From Fragilaria radians (lineage: Eukaryota; Bacillariophyta; Fragilariophyceae; Fragilariales; Fragilariaceae): DNA of 64,000 nt. A program made the position numbers and the translations under genes. Below are positions 21,701 through 32,819 of this stretch, piece by piece (within the stretch, counting starts at the first letter, position 1; each line of letters begins with the position of its first letter). The DNA lies in the NCBI GenBank assembly GCA_900642245.1, contig CAAAJI010000010.1, positions 586,466 to 650,465 of the forward strand, read 5' to 3'. The notes beneath the pieces are model-generated. The model saw only the letters and a program-made list of their open reading frames with translations. It was not told the origin of the DNA and made no database searches.

Positions 21701-22518
21701 AAGTTCGTAAAAGTAAGCGAAACAGAGTACGCCAATGAAGAATGAGCATGATACGTTTCTTATTCTCTTCATCGGGGCCTTCCGGAAATAATGCGGCATT
21801 TGATACTCCCCGAAGGGGACCCTTTTTAGATAATATTGAAACTATAACAGAAAGAAGGGCTTCCCGAGCTGGTGATGGTAGAGCAAATTCGTACTTCAGT
21901 TCTTCTTCCAATTTTTCCGGAAGATCGGCTTTTATGTGCTGTTCTTCTACACCGTCCCAAATGTATCCAACATTGTCATAATGCAATAATGCACTCTCTT
22001 TTTGATTTTTTTCATTATACTGAAAAGCTACAGTGGCCGAGACAATCCGAAGGAGATGCAAAATCAAAAGACATAACTCGCGCTGAGTCACTCCAGAATG
22101 CTTCATACTCTCGAGTGTTGCAAGTTGTGATTGCAATCTAATGCATTTTTTTGTAACAGAATTCTGTTACGGTGAATCAAGAGTAATCGGTTAAATCATG
22201 AATATGACATTGATAAATGCAACAAAGTCTTACCAAATTGTATTCTTCTGTAATTACATGGTTGTCTTCCACATCATCAGCCATTGTAGCCTCAACTGAT
22301 GCAGCATCATCGTCATTGATGTAAAGTCGCTCCTTTAATTGAATAGAATGAGCCAATCGTATAATCATTCGAGCCTTATCTTGAGCAAACTTTGTAATGT
22401 GAGGTAAAGCATCCTTTTCATCAATATGATGACTTGGGAGATTCAAATGAAAGGCATGTGGTCGCATTGGCATCTCCTCCTTAATGATCATTGATCCTTT
22501 CTTGTAAACTGAGTTCAT
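15776..22518 (-). CDS. PSME4: proteasome activator PA200/Blm10 (PSME4), assembled over a gap
   Basis: Exons: 22518-22234, 22163-21247 and 21181-15776, with introns of 70 and 65 bases (GTAAGA/CAG and GTACGT/AAG). About 2,195 residues are readable, like yeast Blm10 and somewhat longer than human PA200. The second exon has the family's N-terminal pattern of a Trp-rich helix pair (EIMPHWFDCW, then LWLVFFCRARKYLSP). The third holds long HEAT-like helical repeats. The last 90 residues match the conserved C-terminal domain: an SVRETVKKCCGEF helix, DNWEVHR, a QEQLECLEDVVSTP helix, ending in HYYA. The terminal YYA is the HbYX-type tail that docks PA200 into the 20S proteasome alpha-ring. The protein caps the 20S core and promotes ubiquitin-independent degradation, including of acetylated histones. 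The reading frame changes across the N gap at 17793-17812, so the true gap length is not 20 modulo 3. After the gap the frame resumes at SLSSNDLPDDYYALLEEKLK. Confidence 0.88.
17793..17812. other. assembly gap (20 N) inside PSME4
   Basis: Twenty Ns, probably a placeholder of unknown true length. The frame before the gap (ending RMALGLF) and the frame after it (SLSSNDLPDD) are offset by two bases. Reading straight through leads to a false stop at 17734. Confidence 0.95.
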
Positions 22519-22901
22519 GGTTTATTAACCTTTAACCTAATGACCTGCAATACTCAAGATGTGAAGCACGAGCGGCGGAATGAATCAAAACTCCTATAGC
22601 TTACAAGAAAAGGGTAAGAAATTTGGGACAGCAAAAGAAAGGAAATGACAGATGTGATTGAAATCGAAGACCCTCTTGCTGTATTCCGATGTTTGGAAGG
22701 CAGAAACCAATCCTTGTGACGAGTACAGTGTCGGTGAAATCTGGTCATGGAACAAGAGAAATTAAAAAGCGTTTTCCGACATGAAAAATCAAAACATGCT
22801 AGAATAAAACCTTAAAAAACTAAATTGTATGTGGTTCTTACAGTACTAATTCTATATAGTAGTAGTATCCTCACAGTCACCCAGATGTTTTGAAGGCCTT
22901 C
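22519..22901. promoter_or_regulatory. shared divergent promoter region of PSME4 and CSTF2
   Basis: The start codons of PSME4 (22518, minus) and CSTF2 (22902, plus) are 383 bases apart and face away from each other. Both promoters and both 5' leaders must lie here. I see no clear TATA box at a convincing distance. A tiny upstream frame, ATG TTT TGA at 22884-22892, sits 9 bases before the CSTF2 start and may lower its translation. Confidence 0.45.
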
Positions 22902-23771
22902 ATGTCGTTAACAAATGATGATTCGATTGCCGGGAAACATGACGTTTTTGTCGGAAATCTTGCTATGAATACAACGGAGGAGCAGTTAATGGAAGTTTTC
23001 TCAGACGCGGGTAGAGTTGTTCGCGTACGTATGATAACAGATCCGGATACCATGACCTTTCGTGGTTTCGCGTTTGTTGAGTATTTTGATCATCCATCGG
23101 CATTGAGTGCTATCCGGAATATGAATGATTACGATCTGAATGGAAGAAAGATACGAGTTAACTTTAGTCATTCAAGTCACACCGAAGGATTAGCAGGAAA
23201 GCTAGGAATGGATGTCCAGTCTCAATCAAAACAGTCTGTTGGACCTGGAACATTATCTGTGTCTGAGGCTCTGAAAGGGATGACCAAGGGGGAACTATAT
23301 GACGTGCTATCGAGACTGAAAGAAATTGTAGAACAAGATCCTGATGAAGCTCGCCGAATACTTAGTGGCCATCCCCAACTGCAAGAAGCGGTCTTATTCG
23401 CAATGTCCAAATTGGAGATGGTTAAGACTCCGATTGCCCAGACGACACCCAATTTAGTTTTGCCATTACCTCCGACAGCAGCAGCATTAGATCAAGCCCC
23501 AGTAGTTCCAAAAATATCCAACGCAGTCGACCCTCGGACTCTCGATCCTCGTAGAGCTCGAGATCCTCGTCAACGCGTAGTAGCTCCGACGTCAAACACT
23601 TCGGAAAATACAAACAGCACGTCTGCTGGTGCTACTAACACGCCCTTAAATCCTGCATTAATACAGCAAGTGCTTTCTCTCACACCACAACAAATTGCCC
23701 AATTACCTCCGGACAAGAGTGCGAGTATTATGGCACTGAGAAATGAAATCCTCAGTGTAAGGAAAACGTAA
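22902..23771 (+). CDS. CSTF2: cleavage stimulation factor 64 kDa-like protein (CSTF2)
   Basis: Single exon, 289 residues from the ATG at 22902; the TTG at 22890 in the same frame is not a normal start. One RRM lies at residues about 14-92, with RNP2 VFVGNL at 15-20 and RNP1 RGFAFVEY at 54-61. A CSTF2-type hinge follows at about 118-180 (SVSEALKGMTKGELYDVLSR, then a helix with GHPQLQEAVLFAM). This region binds CstF77 and symplekin in other eukaryotes. A short linker has three DPR repeats (DPRTLDPRRARDPRQR). The last 40 residues (PALIQQVLSLTPQQIAQLPP) are the C-terminal three-helix domain that contacts Pcf11. The protein binds the GU-rich element downstream of poly(A) sites. It is shorter than the human protein and lacks the MEARA repeats. 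Its 3' end is 75 bases from that of the convergent DUF1295 gene. Confidence 0.88.
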   Translation: MSLTNDDSIAGKHDVFVGNLAMNTTEEQLMEVFSDAGRVVRVRMITDPDTMTFRGFAFVEYFDHPSALSAIRNMNDYDLNGRKIRVNFSHSSHTEGLAGKLGMDVQSQSKQSVGPGTLSVSEALKGMTKGELYDVLSRLKEIVEQDPDEARRILSGHPQLQEAVLFAMSKLEMVKTPIAQTTPNLVLPLPPTAAALDQAPVVPKISNAVDPRTLDPRRARDPRQRVVAPTSNTSENTNSTSAGATNTPLNPALIQQVLSLTPQQIAQLPPDKSASIMALRNEILSVRKT

Positions 23772-23846
23772 CTGACATGCTATCGCATCGTTAGATCCTA
23801 ACTTAGATTTAATTCTTCATTTAGAAACTAGTGTTGCATTCATTAT

Positions 23847-24749
23847 TTATATGTCCTTCTTGTTTTGCAGTTTTCTATTTTTCGTTGGTGGATGATATTC
23901 GTATCTTTCCCATTCAAAAAGCAAGAATCTCTGAATTGAACGTGGTATGGAGGAGTAACCTATCAAAGGAATCAAAGGCGAGGTTTCCAGACGGTACCTT
24001 TCATACTCCTGACAAAACTTGGATTCGTAATACCGTTTCAAGTTTTTCCCTTCAGCGTCTGAAATTCCTGTCCCATTCGCAAGTAGGAGAATTAACATGG
24101 TGAAGAATGGAGACGCAAATCCAATCCACGATGGACACAATGCTGCAGCACACCACCATTGAAAAATTTCACCAGCATAATTTGGATGACGAGAATACTT
24201 CCACCATCCCACCCGACAAAAGCCACCTGGTCGACCCTGTAAAATCCATAAGGTTTTTTGAACATCAGATACGATCTCTAGGGTGATTCCCATAAAATAA
24301 CCGCTCAAGCAAATAATCGAACCAACAGACATTGGTTCATTGGAATGGAACTTCGTTGAATTATCCAAGAGTGTAAGTAACAATGGAAGAGATACGATAT
24401 ACACCCAACATCCCTGTACCATCCAATAAATCCAAAACAAAAGTGGATTTCCGACAACATTTTGAAATCTTGCATCGCCCTTTCGATGGTGTGCTCGCCA
24501 TGCTAAGAATATCAACAGCCATCCTCGGCTGATGACAAATAATCCTGTAAATATTGTTGGTACAAGCCCCAAAAATTCGAAAGTAACCGAGTCAATCCTT
24601 TCCATTAATCCTAGTATTGCCAAAACTAGGAAGTTGATGCCACCACAAATATCATATAGAGTTTCCGTTTGGAGAAAGTTGGAGATTACAAATCCCAGAG
24701 TCTGAAATAAAAATGTTACTATTGCTGCGTCCCTAAGATTGGTGATCAT
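23847..24749 (-). CDS. DUF1295 / steroid 5-alpha-reductase-like membrane protein
   Basis: Single exon, 300 residues from an ATG at 24749. About six to seven hydrophobic segments span most of the length. Between them lies the signature of DUF1295 proteins, GWWKYSRHPNYAGEIFQWW, with LQGRPGGFCRVG just before it. A conserved C-terminal part follows: GISDAEGKNLKRYYES and a YERYRLETSPLIP stretch. DUF1295 proteins share a fold with steroid 5-alpha-reductases and isoprenylcysteine methyltransferases and use NAD(P)H on lipid substrates; the substrate here is unknown. The C-terminus is basic. It is convergent with CSTF2. Confidence 0.8.
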   Translation of the reverse strand: MITNLRDAAIVTFLFQTLGFVISNFLQTETLYDICGGINFLVLAILGLMERIDSVTFEFLGLVPTIFTGLFVISRGWLLIFLAWRAHHRKGDARFQNVVGNPLLFWIYWMVQGCWVYIVSLPLLLTLLDNSTKFHSNEPMSVGSIICLSGYFMGITLEIVSDVQKTLWILQGRPGGFCRVGWWKYSRHPNYAGEIFQWWCAAALCPSWIGFASPFFTMLILLLANGTGISDAEGKNLKRYYESKFCQEYERYRLETSPLIPLIGYSSIPRSIQRFLLFEWERYEYHPPTKNRKLQNKKDI

Positions 24750-26567
24750 GGTGGGAAAATGAAAGAATATTTTTTGTGATGTTCCTTACGTGTGAATTGA
24801 TCACCTACTTGTACTAGCGCTTCACCAACTATAATTCAAACGTTTGCATGACGCCACACAAGCAAATATGTCATCACCGCTCATTAGAATAATTCTGCAT
24901 CAACTTATAATGCAACTTGACAAGAATATGTTGTTTAGAAGTTGACACCGAAGCACTTTCCCTAATCGTGGATACTTCTTTTGAGATATATATGTGAATT
25001 GTTTTGTCAAGGTTTGTGCAGCATAATCATTCAGCATATGCTTAACTCGCTGTTTACGACACGCGTTAGCTCTTTCATAGGCATTCTTTTTAGACTTTAT
25101 CTGTGACGTTTACTTGTCTTCCTAAAAATATCTCAGCATATTTCTTATACGCCTGTTGAAGTGAGTCTTTCACTACGGATGCTTTTTGCTTGTCGGTTAG
25201 AAGAGGTGAAATGGTCCCTAGACAATATTCTTGATCTCTTGTGACCAGAAAGAGTATTGTTTCTCCATTTACAAGCTATTTCATTGGCTTAGAATACTGA
25301 CATCGCTATTTTGAGTCCTAATTCAATCTTTATTCAATTGCTTTAAGCTATTTTTGTGAAGACTTTTGCTTGCTCATTTCTTCATATAAGTAAACCAAGA
25401 TTTCGAAACCAAATTCAGAATTATCCTAATTTTCACCGCTTCTTTATACTTGATTGTTTTCGACCTTAATGAAGTATGTGAGGAAGGAAAAAGGTGAAGA
25501 AAAAATTGGATGAAAAGCAGCAATTTACTTAGAGTGAGAATGATAAGGATTAGATGACAAAGTTAGTCGATTGGATAGAATTAAGAGAACGCCCTATGTT
25601 TTGCAGAAGGAATACACCCTACATTAAAAATTTGAATACAGTTTCTTTTATCTTAATAATGCTTCCATGCGCAATACGATCAAACATGAGGATAATGACC
25701 TGTAGAACAATACAGCTACCATAGTACAGCGGGCTGGTTCGGGCTTTCCGAGCGTAGAAAAGTACTGTTTGTGGCGTCAAACCGCTCTTGGATTGTTGAA
25801 TGATCTCAATTACTATCTACACTTTCCCGGTATAAAATCCCGAGGAGTTAGGTCATTATGGAACTCATAAGGCTAGTTTGAAACCAAATATACAGCGTGC
25901 TATGAGGCAACGACAACTTCCCTCTGTTCATTAACACAAGGATGCTAAATAGTAATGTAAGATTACGGAAGAGAAGTATTTTTTCGACAATATAAGCTAC
26001 ATTATTGGTAGCTCTTACAGGCCATAAGGACAATACCTTCAATGGGTTTGATGAGTCAGACCATGCTTGTGATAAATGGTGTGACAATTGAATATCTTTT
26101 GCTCCAAATTTAGAAATTTGGTTTGGGTTTCTTATCCTGTCTAGATATTGGTGACCTGTATACGGATAATGGGCGTTTGTTTCCTTTTTCTTATGTTATG
26201 ACTCTATTTTATACTCTCAATTTAAAATTCGTTATTTTCTGAGAGAATGTAAAAGTTAAGGGGTAAGGACCGTATCGTAAGATTCTGTCTAATTCGCTAT
26301 CCTGTCATGGTCTGACCACAAAAAAGTTGGAGGTGTCTACAGGTTCATATGACAATTAGGCGCAGCAAAATACATACTACAAGCAGATGTAATTCTTGAG
26401 AGATCTGTCAAAACAACATGCGCAACAAGTCCTCAGAACTTGCATGCCACCAAATGCAGTATGAACATTCTACAGTAAGGTCCATCCTACTCCTCACTCA
26501 CACCACTTTTTGATTCTCAAATACTGATACTGAATTTACACGTATACCGATCAAATTTGCGCGGGAC
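24750..26567. other. intergenic, divergent spacer, no gene seen
   Basis: About 1.8 kb between two divergent genes (DUF1295 minus, oxidoreductase plus). An 79-codon minus-strand frame at 25848-26087 has no recognisable features. Both promoters should lie near the two ends. Confidence 0.45.
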
Positions 26568-28352
26568 ATGAAGCATATCCTTCCTGCTTTGGTTGTTTCC
26601 TTCATTCCAACTGCATCATCTTTTCTGATACCACCAGGTGATTCTTCTGTTCGAGTGTTATCTTCACAATCATCAACGTCCAGAATGTCGGCACTAAGAA
26701 TAGGCTCTGAGAACTTATCAGTGGAAGATGTCTACAATGTAGTGGACGCGCGAAATCAACATCCTGCCCCTATTTCAGCAATAAATTTAGCTGCCATTTG
26801 GCTACTCGGATTACCCCTAACAACTTGTTTGATCTTGCCTTTGTCCCTTACCTATCAAGTTGGCAAGATTATTTCACAATCCTTTGGAATCTTCCAAAAG
26901 ATTCCAGATCCAAGAATGACACCGATTGATTCTAGTGTTCCCATAGATTATGATGATGTTATTCCTCGTTCTGAACGGAAGTATGATATAGTAGTAATGG
27001 GTGCGACGGGATTTACTGGATCTCTCTGTGTACGACATTTGGCAAAGACTTACGGTGTCAACCGAAATGTGAAATGGGCGATTGCAGGCAGGTCAAAAGC
27101 GAAATTAGAAGAAGTAAAAGAAAGGTGGGCAAAAGAGCTTAAGGACGAAGAGATTCTACATGTCGATGTTATTGTCGTGGATACATAGTAAGTTTTGAAC
27201 ACAAAATAAAAATCGCGTGACCTACCGCCAGTCAAACATATTTAAATGGTAAAGTACTCTCTCAACCATTTTATTTTTTTATTGTGCAGCAAACCAACCA
27301 CTCTTCCTGCATTGGTTCAGAATACTCGTGCTGTAGCATCCACTACCGGTCCGTTTGAATTATATGGCTCACCTATCGTAGAGGCATGTGCTAAATATGG
27401 AACACATTATGCCGATATTACTGGAGAAGTGAATTGGTCTAAACATATGAAACTTGCATGGGAGGCAACTTCCAAACGCACTGGTGCCAATATAGTATCT
27501 CTGTGCGGTAGTGATGCCATTCCTTGGGACTTGTCTACCTTTATTATGGAAGATAGTCTCAAGAAAGAAGGGGAAGAGCTTAGACAAGTGACTTTCGTGG
27601 ATGAACTTGTCAGTCAGGCATCAGGAGGAACGATCGCGACTTTATTGCTGAATCTGCATGGAGGATCACGTGGACAGCCAAGAACAGATATTGATCCATT
27701 TTTGCGACTTTCAGATGGTTCATTAAGCTCGCTGAAATTTTCGTTTACTCCTTCCTTTGTACCTGTTAGAATATCACAACCTTCCTTCCTTTTGGGACTT
27801 TACGGTGGATTCTTTGCCTTAAGTCCCGCCAATGCTGCCCTTGTGAGCAAAGGTGTCGCACAAAGACAGCTCACAGAATCCTTAACGTATAAGGAGTATG
27901 CTCGTTACCAAAACTTTTTGTCTGCTCTAACATCTAACGTCAGCCTTGGATTAGCTCTTCTCTGGATCTTAAATCCAATTACAGAGTTTTTCATAACGCG
28001 TTTTGTACTACCAAAGAGTGGACAAGGCCCTACAATGGAGGATATGGAGCACAATTATTTTGGCTGTACGGTGGGATATGGAATAGGGTCGAAAGGAACG
28101 AAAGTGGAGACAATACTCTATTTTCCAGAGGATCAAGGATATCTCTGCACTGCAAAAATGGTAGTTGAGAGTGGATTGTGCTTGGCTCTCGAATCAGCAA
28201 ATGGTATTACCTCGAGCACAGTCTCAAAGTTATCAGAACCTCGTAGAGGTGGATTTTGGACTCCCTCAAATGCCATGGGACATGAATTGTTAAGTCGTTT
28301 ACAAAATACTGGTATGCAGTTTGCCTGTAAGATAATTAAGCCAAACGCTTAG
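26568..28352 (+). CDS. SCCPDH: saccharopine dehydrogenase-like oxidoreductase, plastid-targeted
   Basis: Exons 26568-27187 and 27290-28352 are joined over a 102-base intron (GTAAGT to GTGCAG, phase 2), giving 560 residues. The leader MKHILPALVVSFIPTASSFL has a signal peptide with an ASSF motif, so entry into the complex plastid is likely. A hydrophobic stretch at about 71-95 precedes the Rossmann domain. The nucleotide-binding loop is GATGFTG at residues 145-151. It is followed by AIAGRSKAKLEEV, then across the splice NTRAVASTTGPFELYGSPIV and YADITGE. These are the landmarks of SCCPDH-like proteins. This family is distinct from true lysine-pathway saccharopine dehydrogenase, and its substrate is unknown; plant and animal members associate with lipid droplets or membranes. 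It is longer than the human protein (429) because of the leader and the added hydrophobic region. Confidence 0.82.
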
Positions 28353-29440
28353 TCTTCAATTGACCTCTTTACAAACTAAAATAGCCTTATGACATGTTCT
28401 TATTGAAGCACCTTTATTGTTCAATGTTTATGGAAGATAAATTATTGATATAACACTGCTAAAAACATTTCACCCAACGAAGTTGTACTGCTTTTTGTCA
28501 CATGCATGGTAGCCTCATTTTCAACCTTTAAACATGACATTAAGGATTATATCATTGAACTAGTTCATAATTGCTGCCCGACACTTTCGAATTTTTATTC
28601 TGTTGTTTTGGATCCTTGTCTGATGCCTCTTATAAGCGTACTAAGGAGTGGGAGATCTATTTCAAGTTATATCACAAGCAATCATAACGTCTCAGGCCAA
28701 ATATCTAAATTTTCGCTAGAGACTTCAATCTCATCAAGTCTTTGTCTATCTTGTTACACAAAGAATTTGAAATCTATAAATGCAATCTATCATTATCCGT
28801 GCGTTATTGGTGCCTTACTTTTCTGTCTCTAGTTATTGTTATATTTTGTTACGTAATACTCTTGTCATGACATGATAACACTTATAACAGATGCTCATAA
28901 AAAAGGTATCTGGAAATTCCTCACATTGAAATTCGGATACAGCACTGGACTTATGCTGGGTACATTTAAAGAAGGCACCATGGCATTGATCATGACTTAG
29001 GCCCTTGCATGTTTGCTCCCGATGATACAGAAGAAAGGAATAACTTCATCCAACTTATACATAAGTAAAATGATGACATTCAAGGAACTTTCCAACTAAA
29101 TTCTTGATAACCAAGTAACATATTCTATCTCACTGTAAAGATGAATCTGTTTCAAACTTGGTCATTAGCATTCATGGAACAGATCCCAAAAGAAAAGATG
29201 AAAGCCATTGCGAGAGAAGCTTTAGGGCTACTTTGTTTTTAAATCTATTTCAAGCCTACAATTATACAGTGACAACTAAAATTATAGCATAGATATACTC
29301 AATAAGTTGGCTTCTATCCAGATTCTGACATAAGTAATGATTGTTCAACACTCTAAAAGAATCTAAAGGGAAGTTTGCTCGAATGCAGTTTGTTTGTTTG
29401 TGAGGAATGTGTATATCACATAAAGCATCGTATTCTGCAA
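28353..29440. other. intergenic, no firm gene
   Basis: About 1.1 kb between convergent genes. A 108-codon ATG frame at 28506-28832 is Ser-, Ile- and Cys-rich with no domain. Another frame near 29140-29240 reads like a short amphipathic helix but has no start or context. I do not call either one. Confidence 0.35.
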
Positions 29441-31139
29441 TCATGTTTCAGCAATATCATCCGTGTCAAAGCTACCAGAGCTATTGCGCGATGCCATTTC
29501 ATAATGCCTTCGCCCGTAATGGTTGTCGCCACCAGCCTCCACTGATCCACCAAAGAGAAGTTTCAGATATTTATCATCGAAGTCCTTCCAAACTCCCTTC
29601 ACCCCGTCATATACCCGTTCCGACATTCTTGGAGAACTAGGTATTGATAGTGGCTCAAAATCTTCACTATCAGTATCTAGTTCAAGCTCTGTTGTGTATT
29701 TCATATCTGCTAGCTTTAAAACACGATCCGTTAGCCCACCGCAAACAACGGTTGTGAAAATGCAGATAGAAAGGGTTGCAGTAGCATACACGTCTTTATT
29801 TGGGCCAGGCATATTTTCGGCTAAGGCGAAAGCGATGGCCCCACGTAATCCTGCAAACCAAAGCACACCTTGCATCTTGCAGGTTATTTTATTTTCTCTT
29901 TTGTTCCTACAAAGATTTGCCAAGAGAGATAGTGGAAATATATTTAGAAGTCGACCAAGTATACAAAAGGATAGTGCCAAAACTGAAAAGAGAATATCCC
30001 AATTAGCAAAGCGACCGGTGAACACTCCCATTCCCATGTAAAGAAATACTGTTGTTTCCGCCACAGTTGCAAGTGTCGAAAAAATTTGTTCGGATGCAAC
30101 ATGAGCAGCCGGGCTCAAGTTATAGGAGTTGTAGTGTGACAAAATAATCCCTTGGAAGAAAATGGCCATAATTCCAGATAGATTCATGGATTCTGCTGTT
30201 GAGTAGCAGAGGTAGCAAAAGCAAAACAAGAGCGAAGTCTCCAATTTAGGATAATCCGAAAGTTGAGTATGCTTGTACATGAAAGACGCAACAAGACCTA
30301 AGATAACTCCAAGAATTATACTCAAGACAGTTACAGATGCAAAGGCCATACAGGCTGCTGGAATCTCTGCTTCCCTCCATTCAGGCCCATCGGGACTGTA
30401 GTACTTGTGAAAAGTCTTAAAAAGTACAACTGCCACGGCATCGTTTAACACAGACTCCCCGAACACTAAGCTGTACAAAAGTGGATTGACCTGCAAATCG
30501 GCGTTCCCCATGATGGATAAAGTTGCAACGGGATCAACAGCAGAAATAAGTGCTCCAAATAGAAGCGCTTCCATTGGATTTTCTTTATCAATATCCTTGA
30601 TCCAACCCTGCTTCGCAACGTAAAAGGTTAGGAGTCCTACGACAAAAGTCGATATGATAGTCCCAAGCATAGCAAACAAGTTAATTGCTCCAAAATTCTC
30701 GAAGAAGTCTTTTCTGTTAAGACTGTATCCTGCTTCAAACATTATGGGAGGTAAAAAGACAAAGAAAAACACTTCTGGTGACTTTAAGAAAGGGAATGAA
30801 GAGTTTGAGTTCAGATTGAAACGCAATGTTTCGAAGTTTACAACAGGACACACGTACAAAAACAAATAGTTGCAAATCATTAGTTACTAATCTGACGATA
30901 CCTCCCACAACCACCCCAATTATCAACGCCCCAGCTGACTCTGGCAGGCAATATAGTCTGTTTTGTTTCACAAAATAGGCCAAAAGTAGGCAACTAATCA
31001 GAGTCAAATTTATGAATGTTGTCGAGTAAGCATCATTGTCATGAATTTCCTCAGGCGCATCGAAATCTTCTTGAAAGATGATAGATTCATTTGTGATGAT
31101 ACGTATGGAAGAATCGCTATGATTCATTATAGATTCCAT
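29441..31139 (-). CDS. NHE: Na+/H+ exchanger, endosomal NHE/NHX type
   Basis: Exons 31139-30858 and 30781-29441 are joined over a 76-base intron (GTACGT to TTAAAG, phase 0), giving 540 residues. The ATG at 31139 is the first real start; the longer frame above it begins with GTG. About ten to twelve membrane spans are visible. Family motifs in order: FFFVFLPPIMFEAGYSL (the FF..LPP inhibitor-binding segment), ALISAVDPVATLSI, GESVLNDAVAVVLF with the conserved Asn-Asp ion-binding pair, and GLRGAIAFALAENMPG near span 11. The C-terminal tail is short, acidic and then Ser/Gly-rich. The family exchanges luminal or external Na+ or K+ for H+. The short tail and motif spelling resemble NHE6-9 and plant NHX5/6, which act in endosomes and Golgi, but location is inferred. 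Confidence 0.87.
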
Positions 31140-32819
31140 GGTTATTTGAAAGCAGAAAACAGCTGTGAGAATAGAAAAGTCATGGGCCCTGTATTTTTCA
31201 GTCACTATGTGACTTGAGACCTCCTTACTACTTCACTATGATTAAAAAATGTTTTAACAGATTCCCATTACGACCCCTTCAGGAATCTTCCAAGAAAATT
31301 TGGCTTAGAGGAATCTAGAATGTTGAATTCTTTTCGAGCGGAGGAAATCAAGAATTGTAACCGGCCTACAAATTCACATTTTCGACCAAGAACAGTGTAT
31401 CAACCCTTACTCGTATGATCTTGAACCAAACGTTCTTTTTATTAGCATGCAAGTTTTTGTCAGGAGTCCTAGCAACAAGAATATTGGAACCGTGCAATGA
31501 TGCTAATTGATCACCTTTCTTGAACACAGAGCAAAACACCATCTCTTTGATCAATCTAGACCAATAAATGTGTCTCAAAAATAAAGAAGCAAAATTAGAG
31601 ACAAGTTTTGATCCATGAACTATTTTCTATTGTGTTCTGAAGCTTGCCACTCTAAGATTTCCTAGTAAATTAGTAAGGGAGATATGCCTGAGCAACTTTG
31701 ATGCCATCGGTCGTTCTTTAATGATTGGTATTGGCACTTGATGTTTCATGTGAGGCATCCTATAGAAAAAATGTCAGCTTGGTTGCGCATCAATGGATGA
31801 TGCATTAGTCACTTTAGTATCTTAGCACAGAAACAATAATTTTCCTTGTGGACCAAAATCATCAGAGCATTTTAAGGCTCTATGCTTGATGCAGTTGAAG
31901 AAGAGATATATTGTGATGTGAATAGGCAGGGGAAATCAAATATTTAAAATAATGAATAATTTCTTCCTCTGTGTCCAAGACTTCTAATTAATTTTTCCAT
32001 GTGGGGATTCTCCTTACATAAGCTTAAGTTCAATTAAAACAATATCAAAAATGACTCTATTATGGGCGCGGTGTTATTCACATTTCCTTGTTGTGCAAAT
32101 TAGGCACTCTTTGGGGTCTCTGAATTTAACTTGCGCCAGCAAAAGTGGATGTCTCAAACATTGATATACAAATACATTATATAAGTAAATTTTCATTAGA
32201 TTTAGTTTCATTTTAAACAATAATTATCAAAGGACTCTGACAAAGAACGATGATACGGTCTGGATAGTCGAGATGGTCCAAATGACTTGGCTCAGCAAAA
32301 ATCGAAAAGATTGAATAAAGAATGCTTACTTTAACAGTATTAAACTGCCTCAGGATATGTGGAAATTCCCGGTGGGAGTGAAGAAGAAAGATAATCAGGT
32401 GTAGACAACTTCTACTTGTCTCCTATCTTCTATTTCTTAATTAACGATTCCTAATTTCGTTTGAAAATTGGTATTGGCCCTGGAATGAGTAAACGTAATT
32501 ATTGTACCAAGTGATAAAAGAACACCAGTCAGGCTGAACCTGAAATGCTATTGATTATAACTCAGTTTTACTTATTATTTTAAAAATGATGAACTCAAAG
32601 GAATGTTTACAAAAATTGTTTTCAATTTGAAGGTATACAACTTTTATACAGGTTCTTGATTTGTTGCCCTTTCCTAAAAACAATTCGATTAAAATTATTA
32701 ATATACGCTTGATGTAAGGATAAATGAATTTACGCATGTAGCGAAACAGAAATCTAAGATTTTTTTATTTGTCGCTACTGCCATTACATGGACAATACTT
32801 TTTGCTAGTGAAAACTAAC
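31140..32819. other. intergenic, no gene seen
   Basis: About 1.7 kb of AT-rich DNA upstream of the exchanger and downstream of the glycanase gene. A 70-codon minus-strand frame at 31366-31578 is unremarkable. The middle part has the patchy composition of repeat debris, but I could not assign it to any element. Confidence 0.4.

Noticed and set aside
28506..28832. A 108-codon frame with an ATG.
   Set aside because: No recognisable domain, no leader, composition like intergenic DNA; kept only as a note.
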